DNA from: Geodermatophilus dictyosporus | GTDB lineage: Bacteria; Actinomycetota; Actinomycetes; Mycobacteriales; Geodermatophilaceae | Length of the DNA stretch: 64,000 nucleotides | Direction: 5' to 3' | Assembly (NCBI RefSeq): GCF_900115505.1 | Contig: NZ_FOWQ01000003.1 | Location: 558,001-622,000 of the forward strand | Shown: positions 37,044 through 49,161 of the stretch, piece after piece | How positions within the stretch are numbered: position 1 is the first letter of the stretch | Layout of the letters: every line of letters starts with the position of its first letter | Notes under the pieces: generated by a model | Told to the model about the DNA's origin: nothing | The model's database searches: none | Seen by the model: only the letters and a program-made list of their open reading frames with translations | Position numbers and translations under genes: made by a program

Positions 37044-38570
37044 TCAGACCCCGTTGGCCGGGCGGGACCGGGCGGTTGCCAGGACGGCCAGCTCGTCCCG
37101 GAAGAGCCGCCGGGTCGCGAGCAGGGCCGCCGCGGCCGCGAGCACGCCGCTCGCGGCCGTGCCGAGGACGACGACCGGGTCCGGCGCGGCGCCGCGCAGC
37201 GCCGTGGCCACCGGCCAGGCCACCGCGGCGGTGGCGGCGGCGACCGGCAGCGACCGGGCGTAGCTGCGCAGCACGCGCCCCACCAGGCCGGGGCTGATCC
37301 GCGCCGAGAAGACCAGCATGGTGAGGAAGTGCGCGACGATCGCCACGGACGCCCCGACGGCCACGCCGCGAACGCCCCACGCGCTGCCGACGGCGCAGCC
37401 CAGCGTGACCTCCGCCGCGTACAGCCACTGCCGCCACGCGCCGCCCAGGACCGCTCCGGTGGCGCGGGTCAGGGAGCCGCTGATCTTGTAGGCGGTCCGG
37501 GGCAGGAGCACCACGGCGAAGACCTGCAGCGGCACGACCACCGCAGTCCAGCCCGGCCCCAGCAGGACCGCGACCACCTCGGGAGCGAGGACGAACAGCA
37601 GGACGCTGACCGGCAGGGTGAGCAGGGCGACCAGCGACCCCGCCAGGACGTAGGCCCGGGCGAGCCGGTCGCGGTCGTCCTGGATCCGGGACAGCGACGG
37701 GAACAGCACCTTGTCCGCGACCGTCCCGATCAGGTTCGCGGGCTGCACGAGCAGCTGGTAGGCGCGCGAGTAGACGCCCAGGGCGGCCGGGCCGAGCGTG
37801 GAGGTGACGACCAGGTTGTCACCGTTGAGGCCCACCCAGTTCCCCAGCTGCGAGAGCGAGTAGGCGGACCCGAAGCCCAGCACCCGCCGTGCCGAGCGGA
37901 CCGTCTCCGCCCACGGGGGCAGGCGCACCGGGTGGCGCACCAGCGCGTACGCGGCGACGGCGGTCACCAGCGCCTGGACGACCTGCCCCCACACCAGCGC
38001 CGCGGCACCCGCGCCGGCGGAGGCGAGGACCACCGTCGTCCCCAGGTAGCCGATGCCGTAGGCCGACAGCTCGACGAGCACGAGGGCGCGGAAGCGCAGG
38101 GACCGCTGGAGGAGTCCGAGGGAGACCGAGCCGAGGCCGCCGAGGACCAGCACGACCGACAGCAGCCGCAGGAAGGGGGAGTCGACCGGGAGCCCCACCA
38201 GCGGGTTGACCAGGGGGGCGGAGAGGAACAGCCCCGCGGCCAGGACCACGCCCAGCGCGGTGGCCACGCCGAACGCGGTGGACACGTCCGCGCCGCTCAG
38301 ACTCCGGGCCTGCACGAGGGCGGGCCCGATGCCGAGCTGCCCGAGCACCACGGCGAGGCCCATCACGACGGTGGCCGCCACCGCGGTGCCGAACTCCTCG
38401 GCCGAGAGCAGCCGGGACAGCACCACGATGGAGACCAGCTGCAGGAGTGCCTGCCCGAGCGCGCCGAGCAGCGACCAGGACAGCCCCCGGACGGCGGAGC
38501 GGGTCATGGACCGCGCCGGTGCGGGGGGAGGGGCGGCCGCCTCCGCCCGGGCGGCGTCCGCGGGGGTCAC
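37044..38570 (-). CDS. Wzx-type oligosaccharide flippase
   Basis: The 508-residue MOP-superfamily protein has about 12-14 hydrophobic helices. Typical features are the start GLSWSLLGALGQALLQLVSI, VVLSRLLSAEEFGTA, the repeated GQLGIGPALVQ-type loop and LGVYSRAYQLLVQPANLI. It would flip undecaprenyl-linked repeat units across the membrane. GTG at 38570 overlaps the stop of the upstream gene by four bases (GTGA), which is why it is preferred to ATG at 38507. It is the last gene of the minus-strand polysaccharide operon that begins at 45247. Confidence 0.9.
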   Translation of the reverse strand: MTPADAARAEAAAPPPAPARSMTRSAVRGLSWSLLGALGQALLQLVSIVVLSRLLSAEEFGTAVAATVVMGLAVVLGQLGIGPALVQARSLSGADVSTAFGVATALGVVLAAGLFLSAPLVNPLVGLPVDSPFLRLLSVVLVLGGLGSVSLGLLQRSLRFRALVLVELSAYGIGYLGTTVVLASAGAGAAALVWGQVVQALVTAVAAYALVRHPVRLPPWAETVRSARRVLGFGSAYSLSQLGNWVGLNGDNLVVTSTLGPAALGVYSRAYQLLVQPANLIGTVADKVLFPSLSRIQDDRDRLARAYVLAGSLVALLTLPVSVLLFVLAPEVVAVLLGPGWTAVVVPLQVFAVVLLPRTAYKISGSLTRATGAVLGGAWRQWLYAAEVTLGCAVGSAWGVRGVAVGASVAIVAHFLTMLVFSARISPGLVGRVLRSYARSLPVAAATAAVAWPVATALRGAAPDPVVVLGTAASGVLAAAAALLATRRLFRDELAVLATARSRPANGV

Positions 38571-40471
38571 CTGCCGCGCCGTGCCAGGCCGACGAGGACG
38601 GCACGGGCGGCGCGCCGCGCCGCGCGCACGACCCGGGGGCGGCTCCGCTTGACCGCCGTCCGCAGGGTGAGCAGCAGCCACGCCAGGGCCATCCCGGGCT
38701 CGGCGAGCAGGGGGACCGACCACCGGGCCGCCCCGCCCAGCAGCAGGCGGGCCGGGACGCCGGTGACCCGGGCGGAGAAGACCGTCAGGACGGCGCCGCC
38801 GTAGGAGCTGACGCCCAGCGGCGTGTCGCCGTCCGGGGACCGGTCGTCCCGGCCGAGGACGGTGGGGGACTGCGCCAGCGGCGGCCGCTCGGCCGGGAGG
38901 TCCTGCAGGAACTCCCAGTCGATGACCTTGAGGCCCTCCACCGCGTCGCTCACCAGGTTCAGCGGCGTGAGGTCGAGCAGGTGGCTGCCGCGCGCGTGCA
39001 CGGTCCGGGCGAGCCGGGCCAGCGCGAGGCTCGTGCCCGGCGTCAGCTGGGCGTGCGGGCCGCCGGGGAGGGAGCGCCGGACGTGCGCCCGCGTGTCGGA
39101 GTAGCGGGGGGACAGCAGCCAGGTGTCGCCGGCCTCCAGCAGGGCGGGCACCTCGGGGAGGTCGGCGAACTCGGTGCGGGCCCGCAGCTCCCGCTCGAGG
39201 AAGCGGTGGGCGCCGGGGTGGAAGACCTTGCAGACGGACTCGCCGAAAACGGGGTGGTCGACGACCGCGGTCACCGCCCGGCGGCGCCCGCTCGGCAGCA
39301 GCTCGACGACCGGGTACGGGAAGGCCGTCGCGGCGCGCAGGCCGGCGATCTGCGCCCGGAGCCCGGCCACGAGGGCGGGGTCGTCGAGGGCGTCGAGGTA
39401 GTCCAGTGCCTGCCGGGCGTTGTCCGAGCTGTGCAGCGGGTTGAACCGTGCCCCCGACGGCTGCCCGGCCAGCAGCCGGCGGCGGACGGCGAGCTTCGAC
39501 GCGGTCACCCGCTCCGGCGAGGAGGTCGCACCCTCGACGACGGCGGCGAGGTCGAAGGCGACGACGTAGGCGGCCGGCCCGCCACCGCTGACGGCGAAGG
39601 GACCGGCGCCCCAGTTGCCGCCCCGCACCCGGGCACGGACCCGCGTCGCCTGCGCGGGGTCGAGCGGCACGGTCACCAGCGGCTCCCAGCCCTCGCGCAC
39701 CAGCTCCGCGCGCACCCGGTCCAGCAGGCCGGCCGCCTGCTCCCGGACCACGAAGACGGCGAGCCCGGGGAGGTCGGCGTCGGCGGGGCCGAACTCCCGG
39801 TCCAGGGAGTCGCGGAGCCAGGGGTTGGCCTCGGCGAGCTTCTCCAGGGTGTCCAGCGGCGGGCGCAACCCGGCCGCTGCGAGGTGCGCGTCGAGGTCGG
39901 CCAGGGTCGGCCGGACCGACAGCCCGACGTCCGCGGCCAGGCCCCCGAGGATCGAGACGTAGTCGTGCTCGGGGTCGTCCGTCGCGGGGCGCCCACCGGG
40001 CTCGGCGGGCAGTCCCGACCGGAGCCCCTTGTGGTAGGCGACGTGGTAGGCCAGGGAGTCGAAGTGGTCGGCCGGGGAGGGCACGCGGTAGCGGCCCCGG
40101 GAGAGGACGGCGCGGTCGAGCACGCGGGCGGCCAGCGCGGGGGAGAGGTAGGGGATCCCGCGGAAGTCCGAGCCCGGCAGGCCCGTCTCGGAGTACACGT
40201 CGAACGCCTGCCGGGCCGGCGCCACCCGGTGCGACCCCAGCAGGGTCCGCAGCAGTGGCAGGTCCTCGTCGGCCACCAGGACGTCGACGTCCTCGCCGGG
40301 GTCGACGTCCGGGAGCGTCTCGAACCAGCGCAGGACGGCGTACCGCACGCCCCGGCGGTTCAGCTCGTCGAAGAACGAGTCGATCGAGAGCCCGGCCCGC
40401 AGGTGCCGGCGGGTCGCCTCCCGAGGGGCCAGCAGCCCCAGCCCGACCCCGGTCAGCACCCGTGCGTCCAT
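38567..40471 (-). CDS. Nucleotidyltransferase-like / kinase-like fusion protein
   Basis: The 634-residue protein has no membrane segment. Residues about 28-300 resemble a minimal nucleotidyltransferase: RRGVRYAVLRWFETLPD followed by DVDVLVADED with Asp pairs at 61-63. Residues about 390-530 resemble an aminoglycoside/choline-type kinase: ESVCKVF (Lys415), HLLDLTPLNLV (Asp500, Asn505) and LKVIDWEF (Asp518), which could form a complete catalytic set. ATG at 40471 follows GGGGGAAG. It overlaps the flippase gene by four bases and follows the glycosyltransferase genes, so it belongs to the polysaccharide operon. Possible roles include activating a sugar or tailoring the polymer with a phospho-group; the function is not known to me. 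Confidence 0.7.
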   Translation of the reverse strand: MDARVLTGVGLGLLAPREATRRHLRAGLSIDSFFDELNRRGVRYAVLRWFETLPDVDPGEDVDVLVADEDLPLLRTLLGSHRVAPARQAFDVYSETGLPGSDFRGIPYLSPALAARVLDRAVLSRGRYRVPSPADHFDSLAYHVAYHKGLRSGLPAEPGGRPATDDPEHDYVSILGGLAADVGLSVRPTLADLDAHLAAAGLRPPLDTLEKLAEANPWLRDSLDREFGPADADLPGLAVFVVREQAAGLLDRVRAELVREGWEPLVTVPLDPAQATRVRARVRGGNWGAGPFAVSGGGPAAYVVAFDLAAVVEGATSSPERVTASKLAVRRRLLAGQPSGARFNPLHSSDNARQALDYLDALDDPALVAGLRAQIAGLRAATAFPYPVVELLPSGRRRAVTAVVDHPVFGESVCKVFHPGAHRFLERELRARTEFADLPEVPALLEAGDTWLLSPRYSDTRAHVRRSLPGGPHAQLTPGTSLALARLARTVHARGSHLLDLTPLNLVSDAVEGLKVIDWEFLQDLPAERPPLAQSPTVLGRDDRSPDGDTPLGVSSYGGAVLTVFSARVTGVPARLLLGGAARWSVPLLAEPGMALAWLLLTLRTAVKRSRPRVVRAARRAARAVLVGLARRGR

Positions 40472-40603
40472 CCCACTTCCCCCGTGTCCGGATGACGGCG
40501 CCGGTCTACCGGCTCCGTCCGTTCGACGGCGCGACCGTGCGCGCCTCACTGACGTGGATCCTCCCGTCCCGCCGCCCGTCCGCCGGGCCGGGCGGGGCCG
40601 CCC

Positions 40604-41584
40604 TCACCCCTCGGGGGCAGCCACCGCGGTGCGGCCGACCAGCGGCCGGCCGGCGCCCGCGTCCCGGCGCAGGCCGCCGCGCGCCGTCCGGGCCGCCGCC
40701 CGCACGGTCCGCCGGACCGAGGGCAGCGCCAGGAGCCGCAGCAGGCCGGGGAGGACGCCGCCGGGGACGACGTCCCCCGCGGGCAGGTAGGACGACGCCG
40801 GGCGCCCGTAGTCCAGGTGCCGGGACAGCCCCCGCCACCACAGCACGGACAGCCGGGCACGGGTCGCCGCCCCCCGCACCGGGCGGGGCAGCCCGCTCAG
40901 CGCGACGTCGGCGTGCCGGACGAGCAGTTCCCGCTCGGCCTGCACCGCGGCGACCACGTTGCCGGTGATCGTCCCGCCGTGGACCGCTCGGGCGGTCACC
41001 GGCACGGTGCGGTTCCACAGCCGACCCTGGGCGGCGGGGTCGCCGGCGAGGACGAGCCAGAAGGCGTAGTCGACCAGCCGCCGGACCGGCGGGAACCCGC
41101 CGACGCGCAGCGCCGGCTCCCGGCGGATCAGCGTCGAGGAGCTCACGAAGGGGTTGCGCCGCCACAGGCTGCGCAGGTCGACCGGCCGCGCCGGGTCGAG
41201 CACCGGGCCGCTGGGGGCGACCGCGGTGTCGGGGACCTCCCCGAAGCCGAGGACCCAGGCGTCCGGGTGTGTCTCGACCGCCTCCTCGAACAGCCGGGCG
41301 GCGTCCGGCAGCAGCCGGTCGTCGCCGTCGAGCACCAGCAGCCACGGTGCGCGCGCCCGCTCGAGCAGCGTCTGCCGGGCGGCGCCGACCCCGCGGTTCT
41401 CGACCCCGTCGACCACCTCCGCGCCGGCCGCGCGCGCCCGCGCCACCGTCGCGTCGGTGCTGCCGTCGGAGTACACGAGGACGCGCGCCGGTGCCGGCCG
41501 CTGCGACAGGGCCGAGGCCACGGCCGCGGCGATGGAGTCCTCGGCCTGGTAGGCCGGGACCAGGACCTCGTAGGCCAGCGTCAC
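40604..41584 (-). CDS. Family 2 glycosyltransferase
   Basis: The 326-residue GT-A enzyme has the family start EVLVPAYQAEDSIAAAVASA, the nucleotide-binding YSDGSTDATVARA and the DxD-type metal motif LDGDDRLLPD (about residues 85-94). Later, VSSSTLIRREPALRVGGFPP is the acceptor-side segment. GTG at 41584 overlaps the stop of the polymerase gene (GTGA). A basic C-terminal tail (RTVRAAARTARGGLRRD) may hold it at the membrane. It probably adds one residue of the repeat unit; the sugar is not readable. Confidence 0.92.
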   Translation of the reverse strand: MTLAYEVLVPAYQAEDSIAAAVASALSQRPAPARVLVYSDGSTDATVARARAAGAEVVDGVENRGVGAARQTLLERARAPWLLVLDGDDRLLPDAARLFEEAVETHPDAWVLGFGEVPDTAVAPSGPVLDPARPVDLRSLWRRNPFVSSSTLIRREPALRVGGFPPVRRLVDYAFWLVLAGDPAAQGRLWNRTVPVTARAVHGGTITGNVVAAVQAERELLVRHADVALSGLPRPVRGAATRARLSVLWWRGLSRHLDYGRPASSYLPAGDVVPGGVLPGLLRLLALPSVRRTVRAAARTARGGLRRDAGAGRPLVGRTAVAAPEG

Positions 41585-42966
41585 GCGAGTGCTCCCAGGG
41601 GTCGTGGTGTCGCGGTGGGCGCCGTCGGCCGCGTCCCGCCGGACCGCGGCCCGGGCGCCCGGTCGGGCACGGCGTCGGGCACGGCGTCGGGCACGGCGTC
41701 GGGCACGGCGTCCGGCGCGGGCTCCGTGGCCGGCGCGTCGTCCCGCCGGGGCAGGAGCTGCGCGAGCAGCACCAGGAGCACGGTCAGGCACGAGGGGTAG
41801 AGCAGCACCGGGTCGGTGATGCTCGCGACGACGGCGTACGCCAGCAGCACCGACGCGGTCCGGGACGACCGCGCGGACAGCAGCAGGGCGGCGAGCCCGA
41901 CGGCGGCGACCGCGGTCCCGACGCGCCCGACCTCCAGCCACAGCTGGACGTAGGTGCTGTGCGCGCCGAGCTCGTCGCCCATGACCGCGACGGTCTGGCC
42001 CCAGCCGATCCCCAGGAGCTCGTGCCCGCGGGTGGCCTCCAGGGCGTCCTGCCACTGACCGAGCCGCCAGCCCGAGGCGTTCTGCCCGGACAGCCCCCCG
42101 GTCCGGGAGATGCTCTCCAGCCGGGTGAGCACGGTCGTCCCGACGAACGGCAGGGCCACGAGCGCGGGCAGCAGCAGGCCGACGAACCGCCGGGCGCGCA
42201 GCCACACCGCCGGGAGCAGGAGGACCAGGAACACCAGCAGCGCGGCCCGGCTGCCGGTGAGCAGCAGCGCGAGCAGCAGGACCGCGGTGGAGCCGGCCCG
42301 CAGCGCGGTGAACCGCGTGGCGTAGAGCTGGTACAGCAGGACGAAGCAGATCGTGTAGGCGGCGAAGTTGGGGTGCCCGAACAGGCCGCCGAAGCGCTGG
42401 CCCACCCCCTCCGCGGTGCCGAACGCCTCGGGGTAGCCGGTCAGCGGCTGGGCGAGGAGGACGAGCGCACCCACGGTCACCGCGCCCTCGACCCACGCCA
42501 CGGTGCGGGAGCGTGCCGCCGCGGTGGAGTTGGCCAGGATCAGCACCAGGACGGCCAGGGACAGGAAGCGGGCGGTCCCGGGCAGGCCGGCGCCGCCGTT
42601 GACCGCCGCGGCGAGGGTGACCGCGAGCGCGACGGCGACGGGCCAGGCGGCCAGGGGCGTCCCGACCCGGCGGCGCGCCAGCAGCCACCCGGTGCCCACG
42701 GCGGCGCCGTAGAGGACCGCGACGTTGTCGAGGGTCACCGGGCCGGCCGCGTACCCCGACAGGTACAGCGGCCCCCCGACCATGGCGGCCAGGGCCGTGG
42801 CCCGCGGCCAGCGCGCCGTCACGGCCACGACGCCGAGGCCGAGGGCGGCTCCGGCGGTCGCCAGGGGGGCCAGCAGGGCGCCGGCCACGGCGGCCACGAC
42901 GGCGACCCCCGGGACGAGGGGCCAGAGCGCGGGGAGGAGCCGGGCGTGCAGGGGCGGGGCGCTCAT
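41581..42966 (-). CDS. O-antigen ligase/Wzy-type polymerase
   Basis: The 461-residue protein has about 10-12 membrane helices and a periplasmic loop with the family pattern HELLGIGWGQTVAVMGDELGAHSTYVQLWLE (about residues 316-346), in which GxG and His are characteristic of Wzy_C/WaaL proteins. It likely polymerises lipid-linked repeat units. ATG at 42966 overlaps the upstream stop (ATGA). The cytoplasmic C-terminal tail contains four perfect 12-base repeats coding for DAVP units. Confidence 0.9.
   Translation of the reverse strand: MSAPPLHARLLPALWPLVPGVAVVAAVAGALLAPLATAGAALGLGVVAVTARWPRATALAAMVGGPLYLSGYAAGPVTLDNVAVLYGAAVGTGWLLARRRVGTPLAAWPVAVALAVTLAAAVNGGAGLPGTARFLSLAVLVLILANSTAAARSRTVAWVEGAVTVGALVLLAQPLTGYPEAFGTAEGVGQRFGGLFGHPNFAAYTICFVLLYQLYATRFTALRAGSTAVLLLALLLTGSRAALLVFLVLLLPAVWLRARRFVGLLLPALVALPFVGTTVLTRLESISRTGGLSGQNASGWRLGQWQDALEATRGHELLGIGWGQTVAVMGDELGAHSTYVQLWLEVGRVGTAVAAVGLAALLLSARSSRTASVLLAYAVVASITDPVLLYPSCLTVLLVLLAQLLPRRDDAPATEPAPDAVPDAVPDAVPDAVPDRAPGPRSGGTRPTAPTATPRPLGALA
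41665..41712 (-). repeat. Four perfect 12-base tandem repeats (GGGCACGGCGTC)
   Basis: Units at 41665, 41677, 41689 and 41701 are identical and encode repeating Asp-Ala-Val-Pro in the C-terminal tail of the polymerase. Length changes would keep frame. Confidence 0.9.
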
Positions 42967-43712
42967 GAGCCGGTGTGCGCGGCCTGGGCCAGGAGCAGCA
43001 GCGCGCGCGGGCTCTCGACCAGGTAGCGCCGGCCGAGTCGGCGGGGCTGGTGCACCAGCCGGTAGGCCCACTCGAGCCCGAGCCGGCCCACCCAGTCCGG
43101 CGCCCCCGGCATGTCACCGGTGGCCATCTCCACGGCGCCGCCCACGCCCACGACCAGGCCGCGGGGCAGCAGCTCGGTGAGCGCCTGGCCCAGCGGCTCC
43201 CCCCGTGGCGCACCCAGCGCGACGAGGACGACGTCGCAGTCGCGCACGGCGACCTCCCGCGCGACGTCCGCCACGTCCCAGGTGCGGGCGTCCCCGTGGT
43301 GGCTCCAGGCCAGGGTCACGTCGTTGCGCGCCAGCTGCTCGGCGAACGCGACGGCGACCTCCGCCCGCGTCCCGAGCAGCGCGACCCGCCGCCCGGCGAA
43401 GGCCGGGTCGTGGAGCAGCGCGTCGACGATCTCGCGACCGGTGACCCGTGCGCAGGCCCGTCCGCCGCGCCGCACCAGGTAGGCCAGCGGCCACCCGTCC
43501 GCGGACACCAGGTCGGCGGCCATGGCGGCCTCCGCGGCCTGCTGGGAGGTCGCGATGAGGTGCACGTGCTGGAGGTTCACCGTCTGCACCCGCACCGGCC
43601 GGGTCTGCCACGGCGTGGCGAAGACGTCGGCCAGGCAGGTGACGAGCCGGCCCTCCTGGGCGCAGGAGCGCCAGAAGCCGGACACGCGGGTGTGGGGCGT
43701 CGACGTCAGCAC
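42963..43712 (-). CDS. WecG/TagA/CpsF family glycosyltransferase (GT26)
   Basis: The 249-residue product fits the GT26 family, which adds ManNAc(A) or a related sugar to lipid-linked GlcNAc. Motifs: VNLQHVHLIATSQQAAEAA, VSADGWPLAYL, RVTGREIVDALL, VALLGTRAEVAVAFAE and VLVALGAPRGEPLGQAL (in place of the usual GxPKQE). GTG at 43712 has GAGGAGG six bases upstream and overlaps the previous stop. It is co-transcribed with the GT4 fusion gene and the polymerase. Confidence 0.92.
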   Translation of the reverse strand: MLTSTPHTRVSGFWRSCAQEGRLVTCLADVFATPWQTRPVRVQTVNLQHVHLIATSQQAAEAAMAADLVSADGWPLAYLVRRGGRACARVTGREIVDALLHDPAFAGRRVALLGTRAEVAVAFAEQLARNDVTLAWSHHGDARTWDVADVAREVAVRDCDVVLVALGAPRGEPLGQALTELLPRGLVVGVGGAVEMATGDMPGAPDWVGRLGLEWAYRLVHQPRRLGRRYLVESPRALLLLAQAAHTGS

Positions 43713-45247
43713 GGTGTGCCTCCTCGGGTGGGCAGGACGCGGGCCGGGTTGCCGGCCACGGAGGTGGCGGGCGGGACGTCGCGCAGGACGACGCTCCCGG
43801 CCCCGATCAGGGCGCCCTCTCCCACGGAGATCGCGCCCAGCAGGACGCTGTGGGGGCCGACGTCGACGTGGGAGGCGAGCACCGGGCTGTCCTCGTCGGT
43901 GCGACGGGAGCCGAGGGTGGTGTTGTGGCGGAGCGTGACGTGGTCGCCGATCCGGGTGGCCCGGTTGACCACCAGGCCCATGCCGTGGTGGATCGCCAGA
44001 CCGCGGCCCACGGTGGTGGAGACCGGCAGGTCGATGCTGAACAGCCGCAGCGCCACCAGGCGGTAGAGCAGCACCGGCGGCGCCGCGAGCAGGCGGCGCA
44101 GCCCGCGCCCGCCGCCGCGGGCCCGCTGGGCGAGGCGGAACAGCACCAGCACGAGCTGGACGCCGGGCCGGCCGCGGTTGGCCGCCCAGTCCTGGAACGG
44201 GCCGGGTCGGCCGGCGGGGGCCGGTGCGGTCCGGCCCCGGTAGGCGCCGGCCAGCGCCCGGCCGACCGCCTCGAGACTGCAGTTCTCCTTGGCCCAGGTC
44301 AGGCCGCGCTGCCCCCGGTCGCGGGACAGGTCGGGGTCGGCGAGCAGCTCGCCGAGCCGGTCGGCGAGCCCGGCCGGGTCCCCGTCGACGAGCGCGACGC
44401 CCTGGTCCTCGCCGAGCTGGTCGATCTCCCCGACGGGGGTGGTGACCACCGGGACGCCCAGGGCGAGGCTCTCCAGGACGAACATCGGCAGCGCCTCGTC
44501 CCGCGACGGCAGGCAGGCGACCCGCGCCGAGCGGAGGACGCCGAGCAGCTCGGCGCGCTCGAGCGCACCGGCGTAGCGCATCCCCTCCGGCAGGTCGTCC
44601 ACCGGCAGGTCGCCGAGCGGACCGCACAGCAGGCAGGTCGCCTGCGGGTGGCGCCGGCGCACCTCCGGCCAGGCGGCGACCAGCCGGTCGACGCCCTTGC
44701 GCCGCCCGACCACGCCACCGAAGACGACGTCGGCGGTGCGCGACGGGGCCGGGGCGGTGCCCAGCTCGTCGAGGTCGACCGGGTTGAGCACCGGCCGCAC
44801 CGGGGTGCCCGGGCACAGCTCGGCCACCCGGGCAGCCGCGTGGGGACCCAGCGGGAACACGACCCGGCAGGCGCCGAGGACCCGCCGCACGAGGCGCGGG
44901 TGCCGCTCGGAGAACTCACGGAAGCGGGCGCCGTGCAGGGTGGCCGCGGTCCGGATGCCCAGGGCGCGGGCGGCGAGGAGCACCGCCCCCTCGCGGAGGA
45001 AGGACCCGCCCTCGCTGAGGTGGGCGTGCACCCAGTCGGGCCGCCGGTCCCGCGCGCGGACCAGCCGGCCCACCACCCGCAGGGTGGCGGTGAGCCCGTG
45101 GTCGCGGGAGGACGGCGTCCACGTGGCGGCGGTCGTGGCCCGCACACCGGCGTCGGGCGAGCGTGCGAGGAGGGTGATGACCGTGGCCATCCCGCCCGCG
45201 GTCCGCACGTCCGGTCCGACGTGCACGACGTGCAGTTCCTCGCTCAT
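43706..45247 (-). CDS. GT4 glycosyltransferase fused to serine-acetyltransferase-like domain
   Basis: The 513-residue protein has a GT-B family 4 transferase (HVVHVGPDVRTAGGMATVI, VHAHLSEGG, FGGVVGRRKGVDRLV, LPSRDEALPMFVLESLALG with the acidic donor-binding pair, about residues 1-340). From about 360, a short helical linker leads into a left-handed beta-helix like CysE (IHHGMGLVVNRATRIGDHV, RHNTTLGSR, IGAGSVVLRDVPP, AGNPARVLP, about 406-505), with the His/Asp region of hexapeptide acetyltransferases. The two functions could add and acetylate one residue. It opens the minus-strand operon and is divergent from mfd. Confidence 0.88.
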   Translation of the reverse strand: MSEELHVVHVGPDVRTAGGMATVITLLARSPDAGVRATTAATWTPSSRDHGLTATLRVVGRLVRARDRRPDWVHAHLSEGGSFLREGAVLLAARALGIRTAATLHGARFREFSERHPRLVRRVLGACRVVFPLGPHAAARVAELCPGTPVRPVLNPVDLDELGTAPAPSRTADVVFGGVVGRRKGVDRLVAAWPEVRRRHPQATCLLCGPLGDLPVDDLPEGMRYAGALERAELLGVLRSARVACLPSRDEALPMFVLESLALGVPVVTTPVGEIDQLGEDQGVALVDGDPAGLADRLGELLADPDLSRDRGQRGLTWAKENCSLEAVGRALAGAYRGRTAPAPAGRPGPFQDWAANRGRPGVQLVLVLFRLAQRARGGGRGLRRLLAAPPVLLYRLVALRLFSIDLPVSTTVGRGLAIHHGMGLVVNRATRIGDHVTLRHNTTLGSRRTDEDSPVLASHVDVGPHSVLLGAISVGEGALIGAGSVVLRDVPPATSVAGNPARVLPTRGGTPC

Positions 45248-45501
45248 GCAGTCCCCCGTGATCCGAAGCTCTCGAGGGAAGGTTGGGAGGTGTTCAGCGC
45301 CCTGTCATCGCTCGGTTACCCCAAGGAGTGAGGCCGGCGAGGTGTGCCACCCGGTCGGATGTCCCCGGTCGGTGTCCGTGCACCGTGGGTGACGGTGGTC
45401 GCGTGGCCGGGCGGGGGGCGGCGCCGCGGACTAACCTGGGGGATCGGCCCCCCGCGCACCCGGCGCGTCGTGTGTGGCCCCCGGCCTCAGGAGACGGTCC
45501 C

Positions 45502-49032
<3,531 letters not shown>

Positions 49033-49161
49033 CGGCTCACCCCTCCGGGGCGGAGGGCTCCCGGCCCACGCCCCGGGGGCCGACCGCGGCACGGTGAGGG
49101 CCGCGCCGGTGGCCGCCGCGTCGTGCGGGGAGCGCCACGGGCGGTGTGGGAGTCTCCGGGC

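Noticed and set aside
41665-41712. Short tandem repeats considered as a CRISPR array
   Set aside because: The repeats are 12 bases without spacers and lie in a coding frame; the repeats at 59318-59460 are likewise coding. No cas genes are present.
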